Part shown: positions 52,969 to 63,625 of the stretch, piece after piece
How positions within the stretch are numbered: the stretch's first letter is position 1
Layout: every line of letters starts with the position of its first letter
Origin: Williamwhitmania sp.
GTDB lineage: Bacteria; Bacteroidota; Bacteroidia; Bacteroidales; Williamwhitmaniaceae
DNA: 64,000 bases
Assembly (NCBI GenBank): GCA_035529935.1
Contig: DATKVT010000169.1
Location: 1 to 64,000, forward strand
Direction of reading: 5' to 3'
Program-made: the position numbers and the translations under genes
The notes under the pieces: generated by a model
Seen by the model: the letters and a program-made list of their open reading frames with translations, nothing else
The model's database searches: none
Told to the model about the DNA's origin: nothing

Positions 52969-52969
52969 A

Positions 52970-53003
52970 AAAAAAAGTCGGCAATTGCCGACTTTTTTTT
53001 GAT
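52970..53003 (+). terminator. Terminator of the DUF2723 gene
   Basis: AAGTCGGCAATTGCCGACTT self-complementary hairpin with flanking A-run and T-run, 2 bases after the stop. Confidence 0.9.
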
Positions 53004-53082
53004 CTAGATCAACCTTTCTTGGTAGAATTAGTTTAAATTTCGTAGTGATTTAGTTTGCATTAACCAAGCCAAAGAAATCGAT

Positions 53083-53922
53083 ATGGAAAATATTTTACTC
53101 CGGATTGTTGTTCCTTGGGACTTTACCCCTGTAGCCGAAAACGCATTGAAATATGCTATAGCTGCATGCAAAGAGAGGGATGCCTATAAGATTGACCTTA
53201 TTCATGTGGTTTCGCCTGGAGGTCTTTTTGCTAAAGGAAAGCTAACAAAAAAAGAGGCCGAAGAGCGGCTGGTGCTAGATATTGAAAAAGTAACCAAAGA
53301 ACACGGCATCAAGTTGAATTTCAAAGTTCTTGAAGGAACTATCTTTACAACCTTAACCGAATATGCCGACGAAACAAAGGCCGATTTCGTTTTTATGGGA
53401 ACACATGGAATCAAGGGTGTTCAAAAGTTAACCGGCAGCTGGGCGCTTAAGGTCATTGCCGGGTCAAATGTTCCCTTCATTGTTGTTCAGGACGAGCCAT
53501 CGAGCAGTCACCAACGGGTGTTTGAGCACATTGTCGTTCCGGTGGATTTCAAGCCAGAAAGTAAGGAGTTGATGATTAAGGCGGTAAAAACGGCGATCCA
53601 TTTTGGATCAAAGATTCACCTTTTCAAGCAAAACTCAACCGATCAGGGTGTGCTTAAAAAGATTAACTCAAATATGCTTTTTGCAAAAAGCCAAGTGGAG
53701 GAATATCGCATACCATTTGAGCAGCATTTTGCTGCAAAAACAAGTGGCTTTGCCGATGATATTGTAAAGTTGGCACAGGATATTGAGGCTGATCTTATCT
53801 TGGTTATGACCACAAAGAATATCGATTTTAGCGACTACATTTTTGGTGCACAGGAGCAGTACATTATTGCCAATAATGCAAAGTTGCCAGTGATGTGCTT
53901 CAATCCAAGCATGGTAAGGTAA
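53083..53922 (+). CDS. Universal stress protein, tandem UspA domains
   Basis: This 279-residue protein is two UspA domains in tandem (about 1-140 and 148-279). The first starts 'RIVVPWDFTPVAENALKYAI' and has 'DFVFMGTHGIKG' with a following 'GSNVPFIVVQ'. The second starts 'HIVVPVDFKPESKELMIKAV' and lacks the full G-2x-G-9x-G-S/T ATP-binding signature, so only the first domain may bind nucleotide. Such proteins act in survival of starvation and oxidative stress; the specific partner is unknown. It is a single gene with its own terminator. Confidence 0.9.
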   Translation: MENILLRIVVPWDFTPVAENALKYAIAACKERDAYKIDLIHVVSPGGLFAKGKLTKKEAEERLVLDIEKVTKEHGIKLNFKVLEGTIFTTLTEYADETKADFVFMGTHGIKGVQKLTGSWALKVIAGSNVPFIVVQDEPSSSHQRVFEHIVVPVDFKPESKELMIKAVKTAIHFGSKIHLFKQNSTDQGVLKKINSNMLFAKSQVEEYRIPFEQHFAAKTSGFADDIVKLAQDIEADLILVMTTKNIDFSDYIFGAQEQYIIANNAKLPVMCFNPSMVR

Positions 53923-53948
53923 AGTTTTTCACCTTGGAAATATGCTCA

Positions 53949-53985
53949 AGAGAAAGGCTGCCGATTGGCAGCCTTTCTCTTTAAA
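53949..53985 (+). terminator. Terminator of the UspA gene
   Basis: GAGAAAGGCTGCC-gatt-GGCAGCCTTTCTC, perfect long arms, followed by a T-rich tail. It also lies at the end of the convergent gene at 53999. Confidence 0.85.
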
Positions 53986-53998
53986 AGACTATGTATTG

Positions 53999-54703
53999 CT
54001 ACTTCTCAATACGCCCTAATTGATCATTAAATATTTTTTGTATTTCAACCAACCGTTCCACATTACAGTCAGCCTCAAAAATTCGAACTCCTTCAACAAT
54101 ACCTTTTTTCCGATGAAAAACGGCTAAAGCGGCATCAAAATTATTGTTTTGCATATTGTTCTTCACCATTCTATAAAGCAAAACAAACTCATCCATCGAA
54201 AGCACTCTCTGTAGTTCTATATATCGTTCGTTCACCTCATCGTGATCTTTGTAGATGCCGGGGGCCAACTCTTCTAATATAAAATACTTATGGATGGTGA
54301 TGGTGGCCGATTCAGATATCCGCCGTGGTTTACGAAACGTAATTCCCTCCTCCACAAAAAGGTGCATTAACTCGGGGATCAGACTAAAGTTCTTTAAATA
54401 CTTTATTCGAATACCAAAATAAATATCCGAATATATAATTAGCTGACAAGGAGTAGCATCATAGCTCTGTTTGAATTTTTCCTCAACCACTTGATTTTTT
54501 CGAATCAGTGTTTCCAGATCTATTTTATCCTTTGTAATAAAGAATAACGTCCGTGGTTTTTCAAAATCAGCGTCAAACTGGCTATGGTATCCAGGATAGG
54601 GATGGCTGTTTTCTAGGACCAGCCAATCGGAAACGTTCAGACTTTCAACATTTTCAATTTTAGTGAGAGTCCCTATAGTCTCAATGATTACACGTGTATC
54701 CAT
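53999..54703 (-). CDS. Unrecognised 234-residue protein
   Basis: I do not recognise a family. The protein is soluble-looking, with no signal or membrane segment, and mixed alpha/beta in appearance. It has a hydrophobic core start 'ESLNVSDWLVLENSHPYPGYHSQF' (about 20-43, split by polar residues) and 'FFITKDKIDLETLIRKNQ'. There is also a basic 'EGITFRKPRRISESATITIHKYFI' stretch. Codon use and base composition resemble its neighbours, so it looks native. It lies 58 bases downstream of mnmH in the same direction, possibly in the rsgA operon. Function unknown. Confidence 0.7.
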   Translation of the reverse strand: MDTRVIIETIGTLTKIENVESLNVSDWLVLENSHPYPGYHSQFDADFEKPRTLFFITKDKIDLETLIRKNQVVEEKFKQSYDATPCQLIIYSDIYFGIRIKYLKNFSLIPELMHLFVEEGITFRKPRRISESATITIHKYFILEELAPGIYKDHDEVNERYIELQRVLSMDEFVLLYRMVKNNMQNNNFDAALAVFHRKKGIVEGVRIFEADCNVERLVEIQKIFNDQLGRIEK

Positions 54704-54761
54704 CTTTCAAAGTTTTTCAAAAGATACGAGAAGAAATGAAGCAAGTCAATAGCAAATCAAA

Positions 54762-55802
54762 TTACCAGGCTTCTTTCATAGATTTTAACACCTCTAAAGC
54801 CAGAAGAGCATTCTGCTTTGCATCGCTACAAGGTTGAGAGATGCGAAAAACCATCGCATGGTTTCTTTTTTCCAAGCCATATCCATATGCCTTGTCATAA
54901 TACTTTAACGTAACGCCAACTGCCCCATTAAGGTCGCCTGCATTCACAGCCGAAACCGCTTCGCTTACACTGTTGCCACCTAACCTTTTCGATAGTTTAT
55001 TGATACACCCAATAAGTTCCTCTGGAGTAAAGCATCCATAAGCCTCCACAAGCCGTTCTGTCCTAATATCCACGGGTATATTGAGCACTATACTTGGTGC
55101 TGCGGTCATTTGCAGAAACAAAGAGTTAGGAATAAAAATAGTCCCGATGCTCACACTCTCATCCTCTAACCAAATTGGTCTACCGGGGTCGCAGGTGTAG
55201 AGTTGCTCAAAGAGCAGGTTCTCAAACATTTCTGTTGATGGCTGCACAGCTTGCCCAAGTGCGCCAAAAGCACTCCCCTTATGATTTGCTAAACCCTCAA
55301 GGTCTATCACCTGCTCACCCAAATCGCGAAGATGCTGCAAAACCTCTGTCTTACCACTACCGGTTGGGCCACTTAAGATAACAATCTTCCACTCTCTGGA
55401 AAAATATTCCTGACAAAGCCTTCTATAAGACTTATACCCACCGCGAAGAGTAGCAACATTAAAGCCAGCTGTTGCCAAAAGCCATGCCATGCTCGAACTT
55501 CGCATTCCTCCTCGCCAACAGTGAACCCAAACATCTCTTCCTTGGCTGTCTCTTCTCACCAGCCGAACAAATCGGGCAAGCTTTGGACCAACAAACTTTA
55601 AGCCAAGTTCAACAGCCTCCTGCTTTCCCCTTTTGGTATAGGTTGTTCCTACCAACGCCCGCTCCTCATCATCAAAAAGGGGGAGACTTAGCGCACCGGG
55701 TATGCAAGCACGAGAATACTCACCAGGGGACCTAACGTCAAAAATTGCTTTCCCTGAACGTTGCTTAATAAAATCATCAATGCTGATTGATGGTATTGCC
55801 AT
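54762..55802 (-). CDS. mnmH: tRNA 2-selenouridine synthase (MnmH/SelU)
   Basis: This 346-residue enzyme replaces sulfur by selenium at U34 of certain tRNAs. It has an N-terminal rhodanese domain (about 1-125) with the persulfide Cys in 'VWVHCWRGGMRSSSM' (about 90-104). A P-loop domain carries 'LSGPTGSGKTEVLQ' (about 141-154) and 'EDESVSIG'. The rest of the selenium pathway (selD) is not in this window. It lies 2 bases after the AIM24-like gene, downstream of rsgA. Confidence 0.93.
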   Translation of the reverse strand: MAIPSISIDDFIKQRSGKAIFDVRSPGEYSRACIPGALSLPLFDDEERALVGTTYTKRGKQEAVELGLKFVGPKLARFVRLVRRDSQGRDVWVHCWRGGMRSSSMAWLLATAGFNVATLRGGYKSYRRLCQEYFSREWKIVILSGPTGSGKTEVLQHLRDLGEQVIDLEGLANHKGSAFGALGQAVQPSTEMFENLLFEQLYTCDPGRPIWLEDESVSIGTIFIPNSLFLQMTAAPSIVLNIPVDIRTERLVEAYGCFTPEELIGCINKLSKRLGGNSVSEAVSAVNAGDLNGAVGVTLKYYDKAYGYGLEKRNHAMVFRISQPCSDAKQNALLALEVLKSMKEAW

Positions 55803-55803
55803 G

Positions 55804-56571
55804 CTAATCTTCTAAAAAGTTTCCCAAAATAGAGGATGCCTCCTTTCCAGAATTTTTACCATATGGAGCAATTGCTCGTATCAACCTTCGTATAGGCATG
55901 GATTGCAGCCAAACTTTTCCTGTACCGGATAGGGTTGCAAGAAACAATCCCTCCCCCCCAAACATCATGGTTTTTAGACCACCAGCCGCTTCAACATTAA
56001 AATCGATACCAGGCTGGAAGGCGACAATACATCCGGTGTCAATTCGTAGCGTTTCGTTGTTTAGAGTTTTTTCAATGAGTGTGCCACCTGCGTGCATAAA
56101 AGCCAAGCCATCACCCTGCAACTTTTGAAGAATAAAACCTTCCCCGCCAACCAAACCTGCCCCAATGCGCTTGTTGAATGTTATGGTAACCTTTGTGCCT
56201 AGGGCTGCACATAGGAATCCATCCTTTTGAACTATTATTTCACCACCTAGGGCTGCAAGATTGAGTGGAACGATTGTTCCAGGGTAAGGTGCTGAAAATG
56301 CAACTTTCTTCTTTCCAAAACCACTGTTCGTAAAATGAGTTAGAAATAGTGAAGCCCCTGTGAGCACACGAGCGCCGGCAGAAAAGAGTTTGCCCATTAA
56401 CCCCTGTGAAGGTTCAGAACCATCACCCAGCCGCGTTTCAAAATTGATACCGGCCTCCATATACAGCATGGCACCCGCTTCGGCTATAACGGTTTCCATT
56501 GGATCTAACTCTATTTCAACTAGCTGAATATCGTCACCAACGATCTTGTAGTCAATCTCATGTGATTTCAT
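55804..56571 (-). CDS. AIM24/TIGR00266 family protein
   Basis: This 255-residue protein of the TIGR00266 (AIM24-like) family has a repeated beta-helix-like fold. Typical features are '[24 protein letters not shown]' near the N-terminus and '[27 protein letters not shown]' in the middle, split by spacers. Function is not established in bacteria; the mitochondrial homologue AIM24 supports inner-membrane organisation. It lies 12 bases after rsgA and 1 base before mnmH, so the three are co-transcribed. Confidence 0.9.
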   Translation of the reverse strand: MKSHEIDYKIVGDDIQLVEIELDPMETVIAEAGAMLYMEAGINFETRLGDGSEPSQGLMGKLFSAGARVLTGASLFLTHFTNSGFGKKKVAFSAPYPGTIVPLNLAALGGEIIVQKDGFLCAALGTKVTITFNKRIGAGLVGGEGFILQKLQGDGLAFMHAGGTLIEKTLNNETLRIDTGCIVAFQPGIDFNVEAAGGLKTMMFGGEGLFLATLSGTGKVWLQSMPIRRLIRAIAPYGKNSGKEASSILGNFLED

Positions 56572-56583
56572 AGCACAAAAAAA

Positions 56584-57525
56584 TTAAAATGGATTCCGAT
56601 ATTTCTCGTCACCATCGCTCAAAATATTGATATAGCTGTTGTAGCGTGACATGCTTATTTCACCTGACTCAACCGCGGCTATAACCGAGCATCCCGGTTC
56701 GTGGGTATGAGTGCAGTTAGAAAACCTGCAGCCATCGGCAAATTTAAAGATATCTGGGAGGTAGTGTGAAAGCTCCTCCGATGAAATATCTACTATGCCA
56801 AAGCCCTTTATTCCCGGAGTATCAATAATAAATCCACCGAATTCTAATGCAACCATTTCATAGAAAGTTGTGGTATGCTTACCCTTGAGGTGATACAGAG
56901 AAATATCACCCGTTTTGAGCGAAAAGCTAGGATCAATAACATTAATTAGCGTTGATTTTCCAACTCCTGAGTTTCCAGAAAAAACCGTAATTTTATTCTT
57001 TAACTTTTCCTTTAGTTTCTCTATTCCAATACCCTTTTTAGCAGACGTTTCTATTACCTCATATCCAGCTTTTGAGTAAATATCCTTATAGAAAAGAAGT
57101 TCCTCCTCTAACACCCCATCAAAAAGGTCTAACTTGTTGATTATTAATGATGTTGGAATACGATAAGCCTCTGCGGTAAGCAGGAATCGGTCAATGAACT
57201 CTAGCGGAGTTTTAGGAAATTCAGGGGTAACCACCAAAAACGCATGGTCGAGATTGGCTGCAAGAATGTGTGCCTCGTGCGAAAGATTTGATGATTTTCG
57301 AATAATATAGTTCTTTCGCTCCTTTACCTCCATAATTAGGCCCACTGATTCCTCAACAGTAAAGTAAACTCTGTCGCCAACAGCAATAGGATTTGTCGTT
57401 TTGATGTCCTTTAGTCGCAGCTTACCTCTAACCTTACAGTGTATCACCTCTCCTCCCTCGGCAAGCACCTCATACCAACTCCCCGTGCTCTTCATCACCA
57501 ATCCCTCTTGCTTTGCCTGTCCCAT
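56584..57525 (-). CDS. rsgA: Ribosome small-subunit-dependent GTPase RsgA
   Basis: RsgA checks late 30S maturation. It is a circularly permuted GTPase, and the order is visible: G4 'INKLDLFD' (about 129-136), G1 'GNSGVGKSTLIN' (about 189-200), G3 'DTPGIKGFG' (about 238-246). A C-terminal zinc-binding set 'CRFSNCTHTHEPGC' (about 275-288) follows, with an N-terminal OB domain before. At 313 residues it is typical. It is the first gene of an operon with the AIM24-like gene and mnmH, with a -7 element (TATATTTG, 57543-57550, minus strand) 18 bases upstream. Confidence 0.97.
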   Translation of the reverse strand: MGQAKQEGLVMKSTGSWYEVLAEGGEVIHCKVRGKLRLKDIKTTNPIAVGDRVYFTVEESVGLIMEVKERKNYIIRKSSNLSHEAHILAANLDHAFLVVTPEFPKTPLEFIDRFLLTAEAYRIPTSLIINKLDLFDGVLEEELLFYKDIYSKAGYEVIETSAKKGIGIEKLKEKLKNKITVFSGNSGVGKSTLINVIDPSFSLKTGDISLYHLKGKHTTTFYEMVALEFGGFIIDTPGIKGFGIVDISSEELSHYLPDIFKFADGCRFSNCTHTHEPGCSVIAAVESGEISMSRYNSYINILSDGDEKYRNPF

Positions 57526-57542
57526 AAATAGTTCTTATAACA

Positions 57543-57550
57543 CAAATATA
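57543..57550 (-). promoter_or_regulatory. -7 element of the rsgA operon
   Basis: TATATTTG on the minus strand, 17 bases before the ATG. No TTG at the -33 position. Confidence 0.45.
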
Positions 57551-57659
57551 GTTGTTTTCATCTTGAAGAAGTGTTTTCATCCTTGATTGCGCCAATCACC
57601 AATAAAGCGCTCTTGCATGGTGATTAACTTTTGTGTGTTGATGGTGGAGCCCAATTTGC

Positions 57660-58586
57660 TTAGGCTAATTCCTGAAGCGGTTTAAACCCATTCCCTAATA
57701 TTTCCGTTGCATCAAGTACGGTAATAAATGCCGCGTTATCGACCTCTCGAATATAATCGGTTAGCATTGACAACTCCCGTCGGTTGACAACCGTGTAAAT
57801 AATTTTTTTCTCCTCCTTTTTGTATAGCCCAACACCGGGTATATAGGTGCCACCACGATTAATGTCAAAAAGAATTTTTTCGCGAATCTCTTCGTGCTTG
57901 TCTGAGACTATTAGCATACACTTTTCTGCACTAATACCAGCCAAAACGGTGTCTATAACTTTCCCCGTAACAAAAATGGTAATCCATGAATAGAGTGGAA
58001 TTCTCCAGTCGCGGAAGACAGCGAGGCCAAATATTACAATGATTGAATCCACCGTCATAAGGAGTTGTCCGAGCGGCATTTTGGTATACTTCTCCAGTAT
58101 CATTGCAATGATATCAGAACCACCAGAGGTAGCCTTTGATTTAAAAATAAGCCCAAGTCCAAAGCCGATAAGAATGCCTCCAAAGATACTCGACAGAAGT
58201 GGGTCAACATCGCTGTTGGCAATGAGTGGACGTACTGTAAGCCAACTGTAGTCCATAAATACCATGCAAAGCACAAAACCCACAATAGTTTTAACGCCAA
58301 ACTTTGGTCCAAGCACCCTAATTCCTATAATAGTAAGCGGAATATTTAATAAAAAGCCCAAGGTGCCGATGGGGAACCCACCATTTTCTGCACCAAGATC
58401 TGGAAACATTCCTGCAGTGAGGTAATTCACCGCAATACCAATACCGTAAACACCTCCAGGAACAATGTGGTGGGGAGAAATAAAGTAGTTGAAACCCACT
58501 GACATTATGAAGCAACCCAATACAATAAGGCCATATGCCTTAAACCATCGCTTAGAGAAAAGCTTCTCCTTTGTAACGTATGTCAT
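57660..58586 (-). CDS. YitT family membrane protein
   Basis: This 308-residue protein has five or six membrane helices (about 18-225) with 'HHIVPGGVYGIGIAVNYL' and 'SIFGGILIGFGLGLIFKSKATSGGSDIIA' as family marks. A C-terminal DUF2179 domain (about 230-305) resembles the PII-like ferredoxin fold. YitT proteins are predicted transporters of unknown substrate. It lies 49 bases downstream of the U32-family gene in the same direction and may be co-transcribed. Confidence 0.9.
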   Translation of the reverse strand: MTYVTKEKLFSKRWFKAYGLIVLGCFIMSVGFNYFISPHHIVPGGVYGIGIAVNYLTAGMFPDLGAENGGFPIGTLGFLLNIPLTIIGIRVLGPKFGVKTIVGFVLCMVFMDYSWLTVRPLIANSDVDPLLSSIFGGILIGFGLGLIFKSKATSGGSDIIAMILEKYTKMPLGQLLMTVDSIIVIFGLAVFRDWRIPLYSWITIFVTGKVIDTVLAGISAEKCMLIVSDKHEEIREKILFDINRGGTYIPGVGLYKKEEKKIIYTVVNRRELSMLTDYIREVDNAAFITVLDATEILGNGFKPLQELA

Positions 58587-58635
58587 ATAAAGTTAGTTAT
58601 TAATTTTTTTACTTAAATCAAAAACAACAAGCTGC

Positions 58636-59895
58636 TTAAACGTTACCCTGTTCTACCTCAACCAGCTTATATAAACGATCTGCACGACGTACGGGCGTGG
58701 ACACTTTAACAGAAAAAACATCTCCTTTGGCGGCCGCCTCCACTGGACCATTATTTCCGTGTATCTCCATTGCCACTCCTTCAACAACCCCGGTTGTTGG
58801 ACCAATAATGACAAAATCATCGCCTCTTTTAAAGTAGTCGCTTTCTACCAACAGCTCAGCAACACCAATATTAGAAAAGTAATTTACCACTCGAGCAACA
58901 TATACCTTTCGTGTTGTAGCCTTAGATCCATAGGCATCATTCCACTCTCCCAACTTTTGGCCAAGATAGTAGCCATCCCAAAATCCTCTATTAAAAACTC
59001 GGCTAAGACGAACCATCCAACCATCAACTTTCACCTTGCCAAATGTACCGTCAGCCACGGCTATAATCGCCTCGTCGTAACAGCGAACCACCGTTTTTAC
59101 ATAATCGGCAGATCGAGCACGACCCTCAATTTTCAAAACACTTACACCCGAAGCAATCATCTTATCAATAAAACCTATTGTACATAAGTCCTTAGGAGAC
59201 ATTATATACTCATTATCTATTTCAAGTTGATATCCACTTTCCTTTTCCGTTACGGTGTAAGCCTTTCGACAGGTTTGCTGACAGGCGCCCCGGTTGGCCG
59301 ATGAGTTTTTCTCATGAAGGCTCATGTAGCACTTGCCAGAAATGGCCATGCATAACGCTCCATGGGCAAACATTTCAATCTTAATTTGCCGTCCTGAAGG
59401 ACCAGTAATATTTTGAAGTGAAATTTGTCGTGAAATTTCAGCCACCTGGGTTAGATTCATCTCCCGGGCTAGCACCGCCACATCTGCCCAGTCAGAATAA
59501 AATCTTAACGATTCAGAATTGCTAATGCTTAGCTGGGTTGAAATATGTACCTCAACCCCCTTTTGGCGAGCGTAGGAAATGGCCGACTGGTCGCTCACAA
59601 TAACAGCAGAAACGCCAGCAGAAGCAGCGGCGTCTACCACCTCCTTCATCAACGCAAGCTCCTGTTCGTATACAATAGTGTTAACAGTCAAATAAGACCT
59701 CACGCAATGCTCCCGACAAATCTGAACAATTTCAGGCAACTCGTCCAGCGAAAAATTATTGGCCGAACGTGACCTCATGTTTAGCACATCGGCGCCAAAA
59801 TAAACTGAATTGGCCCCCCCCTGGATGGCTGCCAGCAAGCACTCCCTGTTACCCACTGGTGCCATCAACTCTATATCGTTCCTTTGAAATAACAT
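58636..59895 (-). CDS. U32-family protein, TrhP-like tRNA/rRNA hydroxylase
   Basis: This 419-residue protein of the former 'peptidase U32' family carries the cysteine set expected for a 4Fe-4S cluster: 'HGALCMAISGKCYMS' and 'SANRGACQQTCRKAY' (about 175-215). A TIM-barrel start 'ELMAPVGNRECLLAAI' and 'SPKDLCTIGFIDKMI' are present. Characterised members (TrhP, RlhA) hydroxylate RNA bases using prephenate. Length and motifs fit TrhP (tRNA U34) better than RlhA (about 650 residues), but the substrate is inference. A -7-like TAATTTTG (59912-59919, minus strand) precedes it. Confidence 0.87.
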   Translation of the reverse strand: MLFQRNDIELMAPVGNRECLLAAIQGGANSVYFGADVLNMRSRSANNFSLDELPEIVQICREHCVRSYLTVNTIVYEQELALMKEVVDAAASAGVSAVIVSDQSAISYARQKGVEVHISTQLSISNSESLRFYSDWADVAVLAREMNLTQVAEISRQISLQNITGPSGRQIKIEMFAHGALCMAISGKCYMSLHEKNSSANRGACQQTCRKAYTVTEKESGYQLEIDNEYIMSPKDLCTIGFIDKMIASGVSVLKIEGRARSADYVKTVVRCYDEAIIAVADGTFGKVKVDGWMVRLSRVFNRGFWDGYYLGQKLGEWNDAYGSKATTRKVYVARVVNYFSNIGVAELLVESDYFKRGDDFVIIGPTTGVVEGVAMEIHGNNGPVEAAAKGDVFSVKVSTPVRRADRLYKLVEVEQGNV

Positions 59896-59911
59896 TCCAC
59901 AGAATTTTGGG

Positions 59912-59919
59912 CAAAATTA
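59912..59919 (-). promoter_or_regulatory. -7 element of the U32/YitT unit
   Basis: TAATTTTG on the minus strand, 17 bases before the ATG; no clear -33. Confidence 0.4.
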
Positions 59920-60038
59920 CTCATTTCGTGCTATTTTCATTTTAAAAGCACACCGAATGTTGTAAAACACACATGCAGGGTGCTGTGGTGGAAAGAAACG
60001 CCACCATTAATAATGAAGTAAGCGAGAAAAGATGAATA

Positions 60039-61025
60039 TCAATTGGTGAGCTTGTGCACTAGGTCAATAATAGCAGAATAGTCAATATTCTCCATGCACC
60101 GAAAGTGACCCTTGGGGCATTTATCGTATCCAATTTTTGAGCAAGGTCGGCACGATAATCCAGAAACCTCAAAAATTTGACTTCTATCGCCGCTGCGGTA
60201 AGGATACATCCCCAGCTCAGGTGTCGTGTTCCCCCACAATGAGATTACGTTTCGTTTATATGCGGCTGCAATGTGCATTAGACCAGTATCGGAGGTAATA
60301 ACCAAGCGTGCATCCTTTATTGCCGCAGCGCTCTCCATCAATGACAACTTGCCGCAGGCACTAATTACATGAGGTCCGGACTCTAAAGCAACCGCATTCC
60401 CAAGTGTTTCATCTTCCGGACCGCCCAGAAGAACAATGGGTGTTTTTATTGATGAGCACAACTCTACAATTCGATGTTGCGGTATTCGCTTGGTAAAATG
60501 CTTGGCGCCTACAACAATTGCAATATAACCGTTATGAAAAATGGTTGGCATCACATCGAACGGACTCTTTAAGTCCGGAGGCAAAAAAAAGTCAAGTCCA
60601 AGCCCATCGTTATGAACATCGAGCGAATCAACGGATTTTAGGTATCGATCAACAATATGAACAGCGGGCATAACTTGCCATTTCGTTCTTATGTAAATCC
60701 ATTTTCTAAAATTAAGTTTACTAAATGTAAAGGATTTAACACCAATCAGCTTAAGTTTCAGTATGGTTGTTCGAAGATTATGGTGCAAGTCTATGATATG
60801 GGTATACTTTTCACTGCGAAGTGCGTTAGCAAGGTGTGATAGGCTTTCATCTAGCTGGAAAACTTTATCTATATAAGGATTATGCCGAACGAGGTCAACA
60901 AAGGCTCTCTTAGTAACAAAGTGAACCTCTGAATTCGGAAATCTATTCTTAATGGCCCTTACAACAGGAGTCGTAAGCACAATATCGCCGATTGAACTAA
61001 AGCGAATGATTAAAAATTTCGGCAT
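60039..61025 (-). CDS. Glycosyltransferase family 9 (heptosyltransferase-like)
   Basis: This 328-residue GT9 enzyme has an N-terminal 'KFLIIRFSSIGDIVLTTPVVRAI' (about 3-25, split), a C-terminal nucleotide-sugar site region 'ARLVITSDTGLMHIAAAYKRN', and the Cys-rich C-terminal 'LSCRPCSKIGYDKC' segment. Family members add heptose or related sugars to lipopolysaccharide core. The acceptor here is unknown. It is a middle gene in the minus-strand run atpD-atpC-hydrolase-GT9. Confidence 0.9.
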   Translation of the reverse strand: MPKFLIIRFSSIGDIVLTTPVVRAIKNRFPNSEVHFVTKRAFVDLVRHNPYIDKVFQLDESLSHLANALRSEKYTHIIDLHHNLRTTILKLKLIGVKSFTFSKLNFRKWIYIRTKWQVMPAVHIVDRYLKSVDSLDVHNDGLGLDFFLPPDLKSPFDVMPTIFHNGYIAIVVGAKHFTKRIPQHRIVELCSSIKTPIVLLGGPEDETLGNAVALESGPHVISACGKLSLMESAAAIKDARLVITSDTGLMHIAAAYKRNVISLWGNTTPELGMYPYRSGDRSQIFEVSGLSCRPCSKIGYDKCPKGHFRCMENIDYSAIIDLVHKLTN

Positions 61026-61030
61026 ATACC

Positions 61031-61762
61031 TTACTTGGGTAGTCTATTGAAAAAGAGGGTTAGTGCTAACCACATATCTTTGCTCTCCGGGCTCGACTCC
61101 CAAAAAGTTTTAGCACCGTGGCAACCCCGAAAATTCCCTGGTCCATTAATAACCAGATTTGCCTGAGGAATGGACGATACCATGCGTTTTATATAGGGAA
61201 TTTCGAGCTGCGTCCCGGTAATAAAAACATTTTTTTTGGGAAGTTTAATTCGAGATTGTACATAGGTTGTGTCTCCAAAATATTCTCCTGGCGAACAGGC
61301 TATTACACCACCTACCTTAACTGATTCAGAAGCTATAATAAGGCTAAGAGATGCGCTATAACTTGAGCCAAATAAAATTACAGGTTTTCGAACAAGCGCT
61401 CTAGCGTAGTCAATAGAGGCAAGTATATCAGGAATAGCATCTAGGTAATTTTGGGAGAGTTTTTCCTCTTTTGCCCTTTCTGCGGTTTCATTCACAACAA
61501 AGTTTTCCTCCCCCCCAGATCGTAAATCAACGGCAAGGCAACTGTAGCCAAGGTTAACCAACTTTGGTGCAATTGCACGATACTCGCCTCTACTTGAACC
61601 GGCTTGGTGTAGCAGAATTATTATGGGTGAGTTCGGCTTCCCCAAATAGAGGTCGGCAGTTACTTGCAAACCATCAGCTGCGTTGTAAGTCACCTTCTGC
61701 TGAGCGTAAGAAGCGGCTACAAGCAAAAACAGGAAACAAAAACTAAGCAACCTTTTAACCAT
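61031..61762 (-). CDS. Secreted alpha/beta hydrolase, dienelactone-hydrolase-like
   Basis: This 243-residue protein has a signal peptide (about 1-20, ending ASYAQ) and an alpha/beta-hydrolase fold. The nucleophile Ser is in 'LFGSSYSASLS' (GxSxS, about 120-130) and a candidate catalytic His is in 'GCHGAKTFWE' near the C-terminus. 'ILLHQAGSSRGEY' supplies the oxyanion region. Substrate unknown. It lies 9 bases after atpC and 5 bases before the GT9 gene, so it is probably read from the atpDC promoter. Confidence 0.85.
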   Translation of the reverse strand: MVKRLLSFCFLFLLVAASYAQQKVTYNAADGLQVTADLYLGKPNSPIIILLHQAGSSRGEYRAIAPKLVNLGYSCLAVDLRSGGEENFVVNETAERAKEEKLSQNYLDAIPDILASIDYARALVRKPVILFGSSYSASLSLIIASESVKVGGVIACSPGEYFGDTTYVQSRIKLPKKNVFITGTQLEIPYIKRMVSSIPQANLVINGPGNFRGCHGAKTFWESSPESKDMWLALTLFFNRLPK

Positions 61763-61771
61763 GCTATTAAC

Positions 61772-62026
61772 CTATGGAACTACGGTAACCTTCTCTCCAC
61801 AAATAGTTACTTTGCTATTGACTACCTCAACAAAACCAGACTCCACGTCGAATAGCAAAAAATCCTCATTCTTCATGGTGATTTTTACTACGCCGCTTTC
61901 CAACGAAGAAATTAAAGGAGCATGGTTGTCGAGCATTGAAAAAGAGCCCTTTTTCCCAGGGACTCTAACCATTTTACATTCTCCAGAGAAATAAACTTTT
62001 TCGGGTGAAACTAGCTCAACAATCAT
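61772..62026 (-). CDS. atpC: F1 ATP synthase epsilon subunit (short form)
   Basis: This 84-residue protein is the N-terminal beta-sandwich of the epsilon subunit only ('LELVSPEKVYFSG', 'GSFSMLDNHAPLISSLESG'). The C-terminal helical hairpin that inhibits ATP hydrolysis in E. coli is missing, as is usual in Bacteroidota. It lies 11 bases after atpD in the same unit. The remaining ATP synthase genes are not in this window. Confidence 0.95.
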   Translation of the reverse strand: MIVELVSPEKVYFSGECKMVRVPGKKGSFSMLDNHAPLISSLESGVVKITMKNEDFLLFDVESGFVEVVNSKVTICGEKVTVVP

Positions 62027-62037
62027 TCCTTTAGTAT

Positions 62038-63588
<1,551 letters not shown>

Positions 63589-63625
63589 GCACAAAAAACA
63601 ACCAATGGTTAAACGATCTTGCTTT

